In this document: positions 8,394 through 16,970 of the stretch, in pieces
How the letters are laid out: the number at the start of each line of letters is the position of its first letter
Position numbering within the stretch: position 1 is the first letter of the stretch
NCBI GenBank assembly: GCA_964431965.1
Contig: CAYSLU010000001.1
Location: 62,001-126,000 of the forward strand
Direction: 5' to 3'
Length of the DNA stretch: 64,000 bases
Source of the DNA: CAYSLU01 sp964431965
Lineage (GTDB): Bacteria > Verrucomicrobiota > Kiritimatiellia > CAIKKV01 > CAYSLU01
Translations under genes and position numbers: made by a program
Notes under the pieces: model-generated
Database searches by the model: none
Seen by the model: the letters and a program-made list of their open reading frames with translations, nothing else
Told to the model about the DNA's origin: nothing

Positions 8394-11300
8394 ATGAAGA
8401 CAGCCTGGCCCATTCTGGTGGTCGGATTTCTGGCGTCGCGCGCGGTCGTCGGCATGGGCTCCTCGGCCATCGCCGCGGATTCCCCTGGCACACACACGCG
8501 CATTCTGGCGGAAGCGGAGGCGGCTTATCCGGGTCAAACGAACGCGATCGCCGGACAGTGGCGTGTGCAGGGAATGCCCGGCGCCAGCGGCGGCAGCGTG
8601 CTGGCCAGCCAGGGCGCCGCTCCGGAGTCGAACCCGATCGCCGTCGGCATCCCCTATGCCGGAGCCTATCGCGTATGGGTGCGCTACTTCAAACGGAACA
8701 CCAACAGCCTGCGCGTGCAGGTGCTGTTCCGCGATGAGCAGGGCGAGGAGCTGGCGTTCCACTTCTGTGACTGGGCTCCGCCATCGCACATGGCCGCCAC
8801 GACCGAAACGCCATACGTGAAGCCGGCGACCTGGGCGGGCGAGCAGACGAACTTCGTGTGGGAATCATTTGACGCCACGTTCGAGCGGCCGGTCGCGGCG
8901 GCACTCTCGTTTGTCGGCGGAATCGTAGACTGCGTGCTGGTGACCGACGACATGGCCGTCGATCCGGCGAAGGCCGACGTCGCGGCCCTGGCGTCCTCCG
9001 GCCCGGCGAGCACGGTCAGTCTGCCTTCGGCGCCGAGCGGGCTGGTCTGGTCCACCGGCCTGCCGGCGAATGTCGGCTTCTTCACCGCCATCCGGAGCCC
9101 ATCGGACCGCTTCTACGCGGGCCTCATCAACTGCGGCTCGTACTTCATCGATACGGCGCGCCAGGTGCACATGGGGTTCAACCGTGACCACTCGGCTCTC
9201 GCGATCCGCGATTTCACGAACAGCGGCGTCCAAGGCATGGCGAACGTGGAGTGCTACCTGGGCGGCCCCGAATTGGCGAAAGCCTATCCGGCGCCGGAGG
9301 GGCGATTCGTCAATGCGGCCGGGCAGACCGGAACGGTGTTCAGTTTCCATTTCCCGCCCGTGGTTGAGTCTTCGGCGAGGCAGCTCGAGGCCAACGTCCG
9401 GAAGGTGATGGCCGAGCGTGACAGCGCCATCGGCTGGTGGCGGATCAGCGTCGAGGACGGCGGCTTTCTGGACTACTCCGCCTACTCCGTGGCGGCCTTC
9501 CGGAAATGGCTGGCGGACAAGCACGGCACGGTGGCGAGGCTGAATGAGCGCTGGGGCACGAGCTACGCCGACTTTGCGGAGATCGCTCCGCCGGCCAAGT
9601 TCGAGGACGGCCGGAGCGCGTGGCTCGAGTTCCGCGACTTTTCGGGACACGCCTACGTGGCAGCCGTGAGCCGGCAGCTGCCCATCATCCGCGCACTGGA
9701 CCCCCGGAAGCGACCGTGCCTGGGCGCGAACTCCAACCTGGACGCCTTCTCGCCGTATTTCAGCGCTTTCCGGCCGATCGACTACGAGGAGTTCATTCGA
9801 GTCGCGCTGGCTGGCGAGCGCTACATCGCCTGGGACACGTACTGCGCGGACGATCAGCTGGCCTGTGAAGCCGAGCTGCTCGGCAGCCTCAGCGAGGGCC
9901 GCAAGACCATGGTGCAGGAGTGGAGCAACCATGCGGTCGATCCGCGCATCGCCGCGCGGAGCTACTGGACGTACGTGTCCAAGGGCGTGGCCGGGATCCA
10001 TCTCTTCATGTTCCAGGAGGGCATCATCCACGCGTCCTACCCGAAGTGGGCCCTGCTGAGCCAGGACCGTGCGCCGAAGGCGAAGCTGGCGGCCTACTCC
10101 GATGCCGTCCAGGAAGTGCACCGCCTCGAGCCGCTGCTGATGGCGGCCCGCTACACCCACGCCGTGAAGCCGGTGGCCATGTACTGGTCGCGCATCGACC
10201 TGTCGGTGGACACGCCCCATGAGAGCCTGTATGGGTGCTCGCTGGACTCTCCGTTCCATGTCTACGGGACGCTGCGGGGCCTCGGATATGCGGTGCGCTG
10301 GATCACGCCGCGACAGATTGCGGCCGGCGAGCTCGACCAGGTGGCGGCCGTGGTGCTGGCGGGAACCCGCTACATCCCGGCGGAGGCCGCGCGGAAGCTG
10401 GAGGGGTGGGTGAAGGCGGGCGGGACGGTGATCGGCGACAGCTGGCCGGGCATGTTCGACGAATACGGGCAGCCGCAGGCGACGCTGACGCCGGTGTTCG
10501 GCGTGCGGGCGCTGACGAAGCCCCAGAAGACGAAGGCCACCGACCTGAGCCTGCAGCAGTCCGTCCAGGGGTACGGCGAGATCACGGACGCCGCAGTGGT
10601 CCGGAAGGACTACTTCCAGCAGGTTGAGGAGGTTGCCCAGCAGCCCGGCGCGACGCATCCCGTCGCCCGGGCGATCGGCGATTTCATGGTGTCGGGGATC
10701 GGGCTTGAACCGGTGGAGTGCTTCGCCGGGCACGTGGTCGGCATGTCCCATTCCGGCCGGCCGGGCTTCGTTGTCAACGAGCACGGCAAGGGCAAGGCGC
10801 TCTACTCATCGATCCTGCTGGGCACGGTCTACGAGAGCGGCGGATCGCGTTACGAGTGGGATACGACGCATTCCGGCCTGTCCTACGGCCGGGTGCTCAA
10901 TGCGTTCCTGGGGTATGCGGGGTTGCAGCCGGCCTCGGTCGCCGGGGGACTGGCGCCGCGCGTGCGGGCCAAGCTGCGCGTGGAGTCGCCGCTGGTCACG
11001 CGTGAGGGCAACGTCGTGATCGGGCTGACCAGCATGAACGACGATGTCGTGCGCGGGTTTGACCTGCAGGTCGAGCTGCCCGCGTCCGCCCGGGGTCCAT
11101 TCGCCGGTGTCTTCGTGGTCAGCCAGGGCAGCCGGCGGCTGCAGCCCGTCGGGGCGAAGGTCACGGGATCGCGGCTGGCGCTGAGCATGCCGGAGTTCGA
11201 TACGCACGCGTCCATCGTCGCGCTGAAGGACTTCACCCCGCTGGTTGGCCTGGAGCTCAAGGGCGTCCGCCGCGGTGTTGCGGGCCTGGCGCGGATCGAC

Positions 11301-11594
11301 ACCAATCAGGCCTTCGAGGTCGAAGCGACGGTGTACAACCCGTCCGGCCGCAAGCTGGCGGCCGGCGAGATGTCGCTCGCCATACCCGCGGGATGGCTGC
11401 AGTCGGCCGGGAAGCAGGAGATCGCGGCCGTGCGCGCGGGCGCATCCGAGCGGTGCACGTTCCGCATCCGGGCCCCGGCGCTCGCGGCCGCCACCCGGAT
11501 CCACCCCTTGGTGGCCCACTATCGGAGCGGGAAGACCGAATCCACCCCCGCGACCGAAATGGTCTGGTGGGGCCCGAACGTTCCGGCCGAATGA
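8394..11594 (+). CDS. large secreted GH42-like (beta-galactosidase fold) protein
   Basis: This is a 1066-residue exported protein. The start at 8394 is set by the AGGAGGAG site just upstream and by a signal peptide (MKTAWPILVVGFLASRAV to a cleavage site near AIAA). Residues ~30-180 are a beta-rich carbohydrate-binding-like domain. A TIM-barrel segment follows with ESSARQLEANVRKVM, WWRISVEDGGFLDYS and the GH42 hallmark FRKWLADKHGTVARLNERW, then WDTYCADDQLACEAEL and KTMVQEWSNHAVD. Next comes a glutamine-amidotransferase-like 'trimerisation' domain (VAAVVLAGTRYIPAEAARKLEGWV), and the C-terminus has Ig-like or NEW3-like domains. Both catalytic glutamates could not be assigned with certainty, so it may be a non-canonical or inactive member. 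The adjacent sulfatase suggests action on sulfated glycans. Confidence 0.8.
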   Translation: MKTAWPILVVGFLASRAVVGMGSSAIAADSPGTHTRILAEAEAAYPGQTNAIAGQWRVQGMPGASGGSVLASQGAAPESNPIAVGIPYAGAYRVWVRYFKRNTNSLRVQVLFRDEQGEELAFHFCDWAPPSHMAATTETPYVKPATWAGEQTNFVWESFDATFERPVAAALSFVGGIVDCVLVTDDMAVDPAKADVAALASSGPASTVSLPSAPSGLVWSTGLPANVGFFTAIRSPSDRFYAGLINCGSYFIDTARQVHMGFNRDHSALAIRDFTNSGVQGMANVECYLGGPELAKAYPAPEGRFVNAAGQTGTVFSFHFPPVVESSARQLEANVRKVMAERDSAIGWWRISVEDGGFLDYSAYSVAAFRKWLADKHGTVARLNERWGTSYADFAEIAPPAKFEDGRSAWLEFRDFSGHAYVAAVSRQLPIIRALDPRKRPCLGANSNLDAFSPYFSAFRPIDYEEFIRVALAGERYIAWDTYCADDQLACEAELLGSLSEGRKTMVQEWSNHAVDPRIAARSYWTYVSKGVAGIHLFMFQEGIIHASYPKWALLSQDRAPKAKLAAYSDAVQEVHRLEPLLMAARYTHAVKPVAMYWSRIDLSVDTPHESLYGCSLDSPFHVYGTLRGLGYAVRWITPRQIAAGELDQVAAVVLAGTRYIPAEAARKLEGWVKAGGTVIGDSWPGMFDEYGQPQATLTPVFGVRALTKPQKTKATDLSLQQSVQGYGEITDAAVVRKDYFQQVEEVAQQPGATHPVARAIGDFMVSGIGLEPVECFAGHVVGMSHSGRPGFVVNEHGKGKALYSSILLGTVYESGGSRYEWDTTHSGLSYGRVLNAFLGYAGLQPASVAGGLAPRVRAKLRVESPLVTREGNVVIGLTSMNDDVVRGFDLQVELPASARGPFAGVFVVSQGSRRLQPVGAKVTGSRLALSMPEFDTHASIVALKDFTPLVGLELKGVRRGVAGLARIDTNQAFEVEATVYNPSGRKLAAGEMSLAIPAGWLQSAGKQEIAAVRAGASERCTFRIRAPALAAATRIHPLVAHYRSGKTESTPATEMVWWGPNVPAE

Positions 11595-11603
11595 GTACTC
11601 TCC

Positions 11604-11690
11604 ATGAAGTGCGCCGATTCTGAGAGCGGGTTGGTCTACTACGGCCTGCGATACTACAACCGTAACCTAAGGGGCGTCTCGCCTGATGGA
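11604..11690 (+). pseudogene. remnant of an RHS/YD-repeat core C-terminus
   Basis: Between the GH42-like gene and the sulfatase, the frame starting ATG at 11604 reads DSESGLVYYGLRYYNRNL and then a degenerate RGVSPDG. This closely matches the RHS core signature (D-x-x-T/S-G-L-x-Y-Y-x-x-R-Y-Y-N/D-P-x-L-G-R-W-x-S-x-D-P). Only about 28 codons survive, with no upstream YD repeats, so it is a dead fragment of a polymorphic-toxin or wall-associated RHS gene. Confidence 0.5.
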
Positions 11691-13242
11691 CTCACGACCC
11701 AACATCCTCCTGATCACCTCTGACCAGCATCACCACCGGGTGATGGGTGTCACGGAGCCCAGGCTGAAGACGCCTGCCCTCGACCGGCTCTGCCGGGAAG
11801 GGGTCCGCTTTGATCGGGCCTACTGCTGCAACCCGACGTGCACGCCCGCGCGGGCCAGCATCATCACGGGCATGTACCCGTCTCAGCACGGGGCATGGTC
11901 CCTGGGCACCAAGCTGTTTGAGGACGTGCCGACGGTGGGCGGGGCCCTGCGGGAGAGCGGCTATTTCACCGGCCTCGTGGGGAAGGCCCACTTCCAGCCC
12001 CTGGCCAGCGAGCCGGGCATGGAGTCCATCGAGTGCCACCCGACGCTGCGCGACCTCAATTTCTGGCGGGAGTTCCGGGGGCCGTGGTACGGCTTCGACC
12101 ACGTCGAAACCGCCCGCATGCACACCTGCGAGCACCTCGTCGGCGGCCACTATGCCGCTTGGATGGAGGAAAAAGGCTTCGCGGAGTGGCGCGAGTATTT
12201 CGATGACGCGCCCGGCGCCAAGCCGGAGGCCGAAGCGTGGGCGAGCACCAATCCGGAGAAGGCGCGCCGGCTCCGCGCCAGCCGGCACTGGGCCTTGCCC
12301 CAGCAGTTCCACTACACGACGTGGACCGGCGAACGGACGATCGCGCAGATCCAGCAGTCGGCTCAGGAGAAGCGTCCCTTCTTCATCTGGTCCAGTTTCC
12401 ACGATCCACACCCCGCGTATCTGGTTCCCGAGCCGTGGGCCAGCATGTACGACCCGCGAGACATGGAGCCCGGCCGGCTTGTCGATGGCGAGCACGACCG
12501 CAATCCCGAGCATTTCCGGAAGACGCAGGAGCGGGACGAGCATTACTGGAACCGCATGCGTGAAGGAGAGGGCACCGTTCACGGCGGGCACTGCCACCTG
12601 CGCGACCCCGAGGAGCTGAAGAAGGACATCGCCTGCTACTTCGGCATGGTCAGCTTCATGGACGAGCAGATCGGACGGGTGCTCGCGGAGCTCGATCGAC
12701 AGGGACTGGCCCGGAACACGATTGTCGTCTTCACGACCGACCACGGGCATTTCCTGGGACAGCACGGGCTCACGGCCAAGGCCATCCATCACTACGAGGA
12801 CCTGATCCGCATCCCCTTCGTCGTTCGCTGGCCCGGCAGAACGCCCGCCGGGCAGGTCAGCTCGTCGCTCCAGAACCTCGTCGACCTGGCGCCCACGTTC
12901 CTGAGCGCGTCCGGCCTGCCTGTCCCCGGGATCATGACGGGCATCGACCAGACGGCTTCATGGTCCGGCGGCGAGCCGGCTCGCTCATGGTCCGTGACCG
13001 AGAATCATCACGGCTATCGGCGGTTCCACCTCCGCACCTATGTCAGCGGGCGGTACAAGGTCACCGTCTATCGTTCTGGTGATGACGGCGAACTCTTTGA
13101 CCTGGAGACCGATCCGGGAGAAGTCTGCAACCTCTGGCATGAGCCTTCGGCCATCGAGTTGAAGTGCCGTCTGCTGCACGAGTTCATGCAGGCGACGCTC
13201 CAGATGGAGCCGGAACGCATGCCCCGCATCGCCGGGGCGTGA
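11686..13242 (+). CDS. type I sulfatase (formylglycine-dependent)
   Basis: This is a 518-residue arylsulfatase-family enzyme that hydrolyses sulfate esters. The N-terminus NILLITSDQHHHRVMG carries the metal-binding Asp. The formylglycine signature is CTPARASIITG with Cys52 as the residue to be oxidised. Downstream are HGAW, GKAHFQP, FIWSSFHDPHPAY and the second metal/catalytic block IVVFTTDHGHFLGQHGLTAK. No signal peptide is visible, so it would act in the cytosol unless exported by an unrecognised route. Anaerobes mature such Cys-type sulfatases with the radical-SAM enzyme anSME, which is not in this window. It follows the GH42-like gene on the same strand and ends inside the winged-helix remnant. 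Confidence 0.95.
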   Translation: MDSRPNILLITSDQHHHRVMGVTEPRLKTPALDRLCREGVRFDRAYCCNPTCTPARASIITGMYPSQHGAWSLGTKLFEDVPTVGGALRESGYFTGLVGKAHFQPLASEPGMESIECHPTLRDLNFWREFRGPWYGFDHVETARMHTCEHLVGGHYAAWMEEKGFAEWREYFDDAPGAKPEAEAWASTNPEKARRLRASRHWALPQQFHYTTWTGERTIAQIQQSAQEKRPFFIWSSFHDPHPAYLVPEPWASMYDPRDMEPGRLVDGEHDRNPEHFRKTQERDEHYWNRMREGEGTVHGGHCHLRDPEELKKDIACYFGMVSFMDEQIGRVLAELDRQGLARNTIVVFTTDHGHFLGQHGLTAKAIHHYEDLIRIPFVVRWPGRTPAGQVSSSLQNLVDLAPTFLSASGLPVPGIMTGIDQTASWSGGEPARSWSVTENHHGYRRFHLRTYVSGRYKVTVYRSGDDGELFDLETDPGEVCNLWHEPSAIELKCRLLHEFMQATLQMEPERMPRIAGA

Positions 13243-13378
13243 CGACGGGTATGCGGGCGAGATCGCCAGGTTCTTCGACGCGGACCTGCACGGCATCCAA
13301 AAGCAGCTCGACAAGCTGGAGGCGGGAGGCGTGCTGGCGGGGCGTCTGGCCGGAATGACGAGGCTCTATGCGTTCAAC
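13241..13378 (+). pseudogene. winged helix-turn-helix regulator fragment
   Basis: The frame overlapping the sulfatase stop reads GYAGEIARFFDADLHGIQKQ, then LDKLEAGGVLAGRLAGMTRLYAFN. This is the recognition helix and wing of a small wHTH regulator of the type that often pairs with nucleotidyltransferase genes. The first helices and a start codon are missing, and after YAFN the expected conserved continuation is replaced by unrelated sequence that stays open to 13588. It is best read as a truncated relic rather than a working gene. Confidence 0.5.
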
Positions 13379-13621
13379 TGCTCCCGGCATCCGGACACGG
13401 ACATCCTCGTCGAGTTTCCTCCGGGGCCACTTGGCGTTGGCGAGGAACCGGTGAAGCAGGTCGAATGGACCGGCAGCCGATCGAACGCCTGCTCCAATCT
13501 CGCTCTTCGCATTCTCGATGGCAGAAAGGAAGCGCTCCGGCCATCCCCGAAAAACGTTGTCGGTCCCGGCACCCGGGGAATACCATGAAGCCCACGCAGC
13601 AGCCGGGGGGGGACAAGCAGG

Positions 13622-14686
13622 ATGAGCATATCGAATGTGAGCGCATGGTATCTGGCCGCCGCCGGCGTTCTTCTGGCGTCGGCTGCCGCCGGAGCCCCCG
13701 ATGCCGTGCCGCCGAACTCGGGCCCGTCCTCCCCGGCTGCGGCTGCAGGCAGCCTGGCCGGCGGGCGCATCCGGATCGGCGCGGAGGCGGCGTGGACCCG
13801 CGGGGCCGGGGCGTTCGACATCAGTTTCCGCGGCACCGACCCCGGTGGCATCCTGCCGGTGTCCGAGCCGGTCCGCTACACGGGCCGCTCGCGGCTCGAG
13901 TGGGAGGGCATCGATGCGCTCGTCTGCCGGATTCGCGGCGCGGCGGACCTGACCCGGGCGTTCGGCATCGAAGGGAGCTACGCGTGGGGCACGATCCCGA
14001 ACGGCGACGTGACCGATACCGACTGGATCTCGGCTCCGAGCGTGGGCGTGAACGACTTCGTGCTCTCGGAGTCCACCGCTGACGCCGAGGGCGACATCCG
14101 GTCGTGGGAGATCAACCTGATCTACCGCCTGGACGATCTGACCCGGGCCTGGAAGCTGCCCTTCTCGTGCTACCTGCTCGGCGGCTACCAGTACTATGCC
14201 GACGAGCTGAGCAATCGCGGCGGCGTGCAAACGATCATCGACGAGGAGTCCGTCTCCATCCCGTTCTCGGAGGTGGGTGCCATCCTGGATTCGACGTATG
14301 ACTTCACGTGGAAGGCGTTCCGCGCCGGCGGCGGCGGGGAGTGGCCCATCGGGCGGGCGGTGGCGATTGCCGGCCGCGCCGCCCTGCTGCTGGGCGTGGA
14401 CTACCGAGGCGAGGGATACTGGAACCTGCGCGAAGACTTCCGGGCGCAGTCTCCGAACTTCGTCCACGAATCGACGGCCGGGTGGGGTGCCGATGGCCGG
14501 CTGGCGCTCGAATGGCGGCCGGCGTCCGCGCTTGTGCTGCGGGCCGGCTACGAGCAGCTCTGGCTCCGGGCGGAGGCCGGAAAGGACACGACCTATTTTG
14601 CCGACGGCTCCACGGGGACGGCCTCGCTCGACGAGGTTACGAGCAGCCGCGGCGGGCCGTTCGCGGGCGCAGAGTATCGGTTCTAG
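13622..14686 (+). CDS. outer-membrane beta-barrel protein (omptin/opacity-like)
   Basis: This 354-residue protein starts with a Sec signal peptide ending near ASAAAGA, followed by an Ala/Pro linker. The rest is a run of amphipathic beta-strands with alternating aromatic and small residues (IRIGAEAAWTRGAG, SRLEWEGIDALVCRIRGAAD, SWEINLIYRLDD, SCYLLGGYQYYADE, LRAGYEQLWLRAEAG). It ends in AEYRF, the C-terminal aromatic residue recognised by the BAM machinery. It therefore sits in the outer membrane of a Gram-negative envelope. Similar 10-12 strand barrels are annotated as omptin-like or opacity proteins, but the protease residues of omptins could not be assigned, so no enzymatic activity is claimed. 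It lies 33 bp downstream of the open stretch that follows the wHTH relic. Confidence 0.8.
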   Translation: MSISNVSAWYLAAAGVLLASAAAGAPDAVPPNSGPSSPAAAAGSLAGGRIRIGAEAAWTRGAGAFDISFRGTDPGGILPVSEPVRYTGRSRLEWEGIDALVCRIRGAADLTRAFGIEGSYAWGTIPNGDVTDTDWISAPSVGVNDFVLSESTADAEGDIRSWEINLIYRLDDLTRAWKLPFSCYLLGGYQYYADELSNRGGVQTIIDEESVSIPFSEVGAILDSTYDFTWKAFRAGGGGEWPIGRAVAIAGRAALLLGVDYRGEGYWNLREDFRAQSPNFVHESTAGWGADGRLALEWRPASALVLRAGYEQLWLRAEAGKDTTYFADGSTGTASLDEVTSSRGGPFAGAEYRF

Positions 14687-14817
14687 CGCGGCGTGCCGCC
14701 CGCGCCCGGAGGTCTCGGACCATCAGGACGACTCGGGCCGAAGGTGGGCGCCGACCTCCGGGCGGCCCTGAACGAGGCAAAGCGTCAGACGGGTGACAGG
14801 GGGGCGGGTTGCGGGAC

Positions 14818-15513
14818 ATGGACAAGGACATCAAGCCGGCGTATCTCGAGAAGCTCGACCAGCGGGGCGACCTCCAAGTCTGGGTCGTGGACGGGACCTA
14901 TATCCGCGGGCGCGTGGACCGGGAGTTCACGAACTTCGGGCAGCACTACCGGCACCCCTACATCCCGGCCGGCGAGCTGTGGATCGACCGCGAGTCCGAT
15001 CCCGACGAGCGAACGTTCTTCATCGACCACCTGCTGGTCGAGCATCGGCTCATGGGGCAGGGCATGCCGTACGAACGCGCTCTGGAAGCCGCGAATCTGG
15101 CGGAGCGCCGCGAGCGGCGCCGGGCCGGCGACATGCGCAAGGTCATGCGCCCCGGTCAGCCGCTGCCGGACCCGCGCGCCGTGCACGTCCGCCTCTGGAA
15201 GACGCTGGAAAGCGGCGTGAGCGTGTGGATCGTCGACGGCCGGCTCGTCCGCAGCGTGTTCAATATCGACTTTACGGCGGGCGGCCACGACTACGTATAC
15301 GAGTTCGTCCCGGCGAACGAGGTGTGGATCGATAACGACATATCCGAGACCGAGCGCGGCTACGTGCTGCTGCACGAGCTCCACGAGCGCAACCGCATGG
15401 CGGGCGGCTGGCCGTACAGCCGGTCGCATGCGGAGTCCAGTCGCATCGAGTGCCGCAGCCGTCGGCACCCCGACGAGCTGCACGACGCGCTCGCCGCGGA
15501 GGGCTGGGCATGA
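14818..15513 (+). CDS. conserved hypothetical with two tandem copies of one domain
   Basis: I do not know the function. The 231 residues consist of two homologous halves. Half one runs VWVVDGTYIRGRVDREFTNF, then EFVP-equivalent YIPAGELWIDRE and LLVEHRLMGQGMPYERALEAA. Half two runs VWIVDGRLVRSVFNIDFTAG, then YEFVPANEVWIDNDI and LLHELHERNRMAGGWPYSR. Shared positions are VW-VDG, DF/EF, the proline-x-x-E-x-W-I-D strand and a helix with H/E residues (E-H-R or H-E-R-N-R-M) before M-x-x-G-x-x-Y. The clustered His and Glu hint at a metal site in the second half, which is inference. I placed the start at the ATG at 14818; the frame also opens with TTG at 14809. It is followed 34 bp later by the redox operon and may be its first gene. 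Confidence 0.8.
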   Translation: MDKDIKPAYLEKLDQRGDLQVWVVDGTYIRGRVDREFTNFGQHYRHPYIPAGELWIDRESDPDERTFFIDHLLVEHRLMGQGMPYERALEAANLAERRERRRAGDMRKVMRPGQPLPDPRAVHVRLWKTLESGVSVWIVDGRLVRSVFNIDFTAGGHDYVYEFVPANEVWIDNDISETERGYVLLHELHERNRMAGGWPYSRSHAESSRIECRSRRHPDELHDALAAEGWA

Positions 15514-15547
15514 GGCCGGCGCGGGGCATCCCGGTGGAGGTCGAGCG

Positions 15548-16966
15548 GTGAGCGGAGCGCGAATCGTGCGATGGCTTCCCGTCCCGCTTGCGCTGCTGGC
15601 GCTTGTCGGGCTCTGGCTCTGGCTGGACCGGATCCCGCGCCTGCCCCTCGCCGAGCGCGTCCCGGGCACCGATCGCCCGCCGGAAGCCGGCGTCGGCGGC
15701 ACCGGCGAGATCTTTACCGCCCGCGGGCGGCTGGCGGCCGGCGTCGGCGTCGCCTCCGTGCGCCCCGGACTGTGGCCGGGCTTTCGAGGAGCCGGCCGGG
15801 ACGGGATCGGCCGTGATGGCGTGCCGCTGGCGCGTGCGTGGGGCGCGTCCATGCCGCGCGCTCTCTGGCGCCTCGCCGTTGGCGAAGGGCACGCCGGGGT
15901 GGCCGTGCGCGACGGGCGCGTGTACCTGCTGGACTTCGACACGAACACGCAGGCGGACACGGTCCGCTGCCTGTCTCTCGACGACGGCCGCGACATCTGG
16001 CGCTACGCCTACCCGGTGCGCGTGAAGCGCAACCACGGGATGTCGCGGACGGTCCCGGCCGTCAGCGGCCGGCACGTCGTGTCCCTCGGTCCGAAGTGCC
16101 ACGTCGTGTGCCTCGACGCGGCCGACGGCCGGCTGCGATGGGGGCTGGACCTCGTGCGCGAGTTCGGAACCCAGATTCCGCCGTGGTATGCGGGGCAGTG
16201 CCCGCTGATCGACGGCGATCGCGTGATCCTGGCTCCGGCGGGCGACAGCGTGCTGATGGTCGCCGCCGACGTGGAGACCGGCCGCATCGTCTGGCGGACG
16301 CCCAACCCGCGCGGCTGGACCATGACGCACACGTCGATCACGCCGGTCACCATCGCCGGCCGCCGCCAGTACGTCTACAGCGGCAGCGGCGGCGTGGCCG
16401 GCGTGTCGGCCGACGATGGCGCGATCCTGTGGGATTCGACCGACTGGAAGATCAGCATCGCCGCCATCGCCTCGCCGGTGGATCTCGGAGACGGCCGCCT
16501 GTTCCTATCCGGCGGCTACGAAGCCGGATGCCTGATGATGCGGATCTCCGAGCGCGACGGACGGCTGGCGCCGGAGGTGCTCTGGCGGCTGCCGGCGAAG
16601 ATCTTTGGCGCCACGCAGCAGACGCCGGTGTGGCACGAGGGCCACCTGTACGGAGTTCGGCCGGACGGGCAGTTGATCTGCCTCTCGGCCGATGGCAAAG
16701 TAGTGTGGTCGAGCGGGCCGGGCTGCCGGTTCGGGCTGGGCCCGTACACCGTGGCAGACGGGCTGATCTACGCCCTGAGCGACAACGGCGTGCTGCGTCT
16801 GGCTGAAGCCGCCCCGGTTGCCTACCGCCAGCTGGCGGAGGCCCGCGTCCTGTCCGGCCACGACGCATGGGGCCCCATGGCGGTCGCCGGCGGGCGCCTG
16901 TTCGCCCGGGACCTGTCCGAGCTGGTGTGCCTGGATGTCTCGGAAGCCGGCATCGCGCACGAGTGA
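15548..16966 (+). CDS. membrane-anchored PQQ-type beta-propeller protein
   Basis: The 472-residue protein begins at a GTG preceded by a GGTGGAGG site. One N-terminal membrane segment (WLPVPLALLALVGLWLWL) anchors a periplasmic eight-bladed-type propeller. Blades carry the quinoprotein/BamB-type repeat, seen as LWRLAVGEGHAGVAVRDGRVY, LSLDDGRDIWRY, LDAADGRLRWG, ETGRIVWRTPNPRG, SADDGAILWD and SADGKVVWSSG. The linker PGLWPGFRGAGRDGI matches the 'W-P-x-F-R-G' entry motif of this family. True PQQ binding is not proven, since many such propellers are scaffolds. It is the first gene of a run with 4-bp gaps or overlaps, all leading to Fe-S and NADH-oxidising proteins. Confidence 0.85.
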   Translation: MSGARIVRWLPVPLALLALVGLWLWLDRIPRLPLAERVPGTDRPPEAGVGGTGEIFTARGRLAAGVGVASVRPGLWPGFRGAGRDGIGRDGVPLARAWGASMPRALWRLAVGEGHAGVAVRDGRVYLLDFDTNTQADTVRCLSLDDGRDIWRYAYPVRVKRNHGMSRTVPAVSGRHVVSLGPKCHVVCLDAADGRLRWGLDLVREFGTQIPPWYAGQCPLIDGDRVILAPAGDSVLMVAADVETGRIVWRTPNPRGWTMTHTSITPVTIAGRRQYVYSGSGGVAGVSADDGAILWDSTDWKISIAAIASPVDLGDGRLFLSGGYEAGCLMMRISERDGRLAPEVLWRLPAKIFGATQQTPVWHEGHLYGVRPDGQLICLSADGKVVWSSGPGCRFGLGPYTVADGLIYALSDNGVLRLAEAAPVAYRQLAEARVLSGHDAWGPMAVAGGRLFARDLSELVCLDVSEAGIAHE

Positions 16967-16970
16967 TCGA

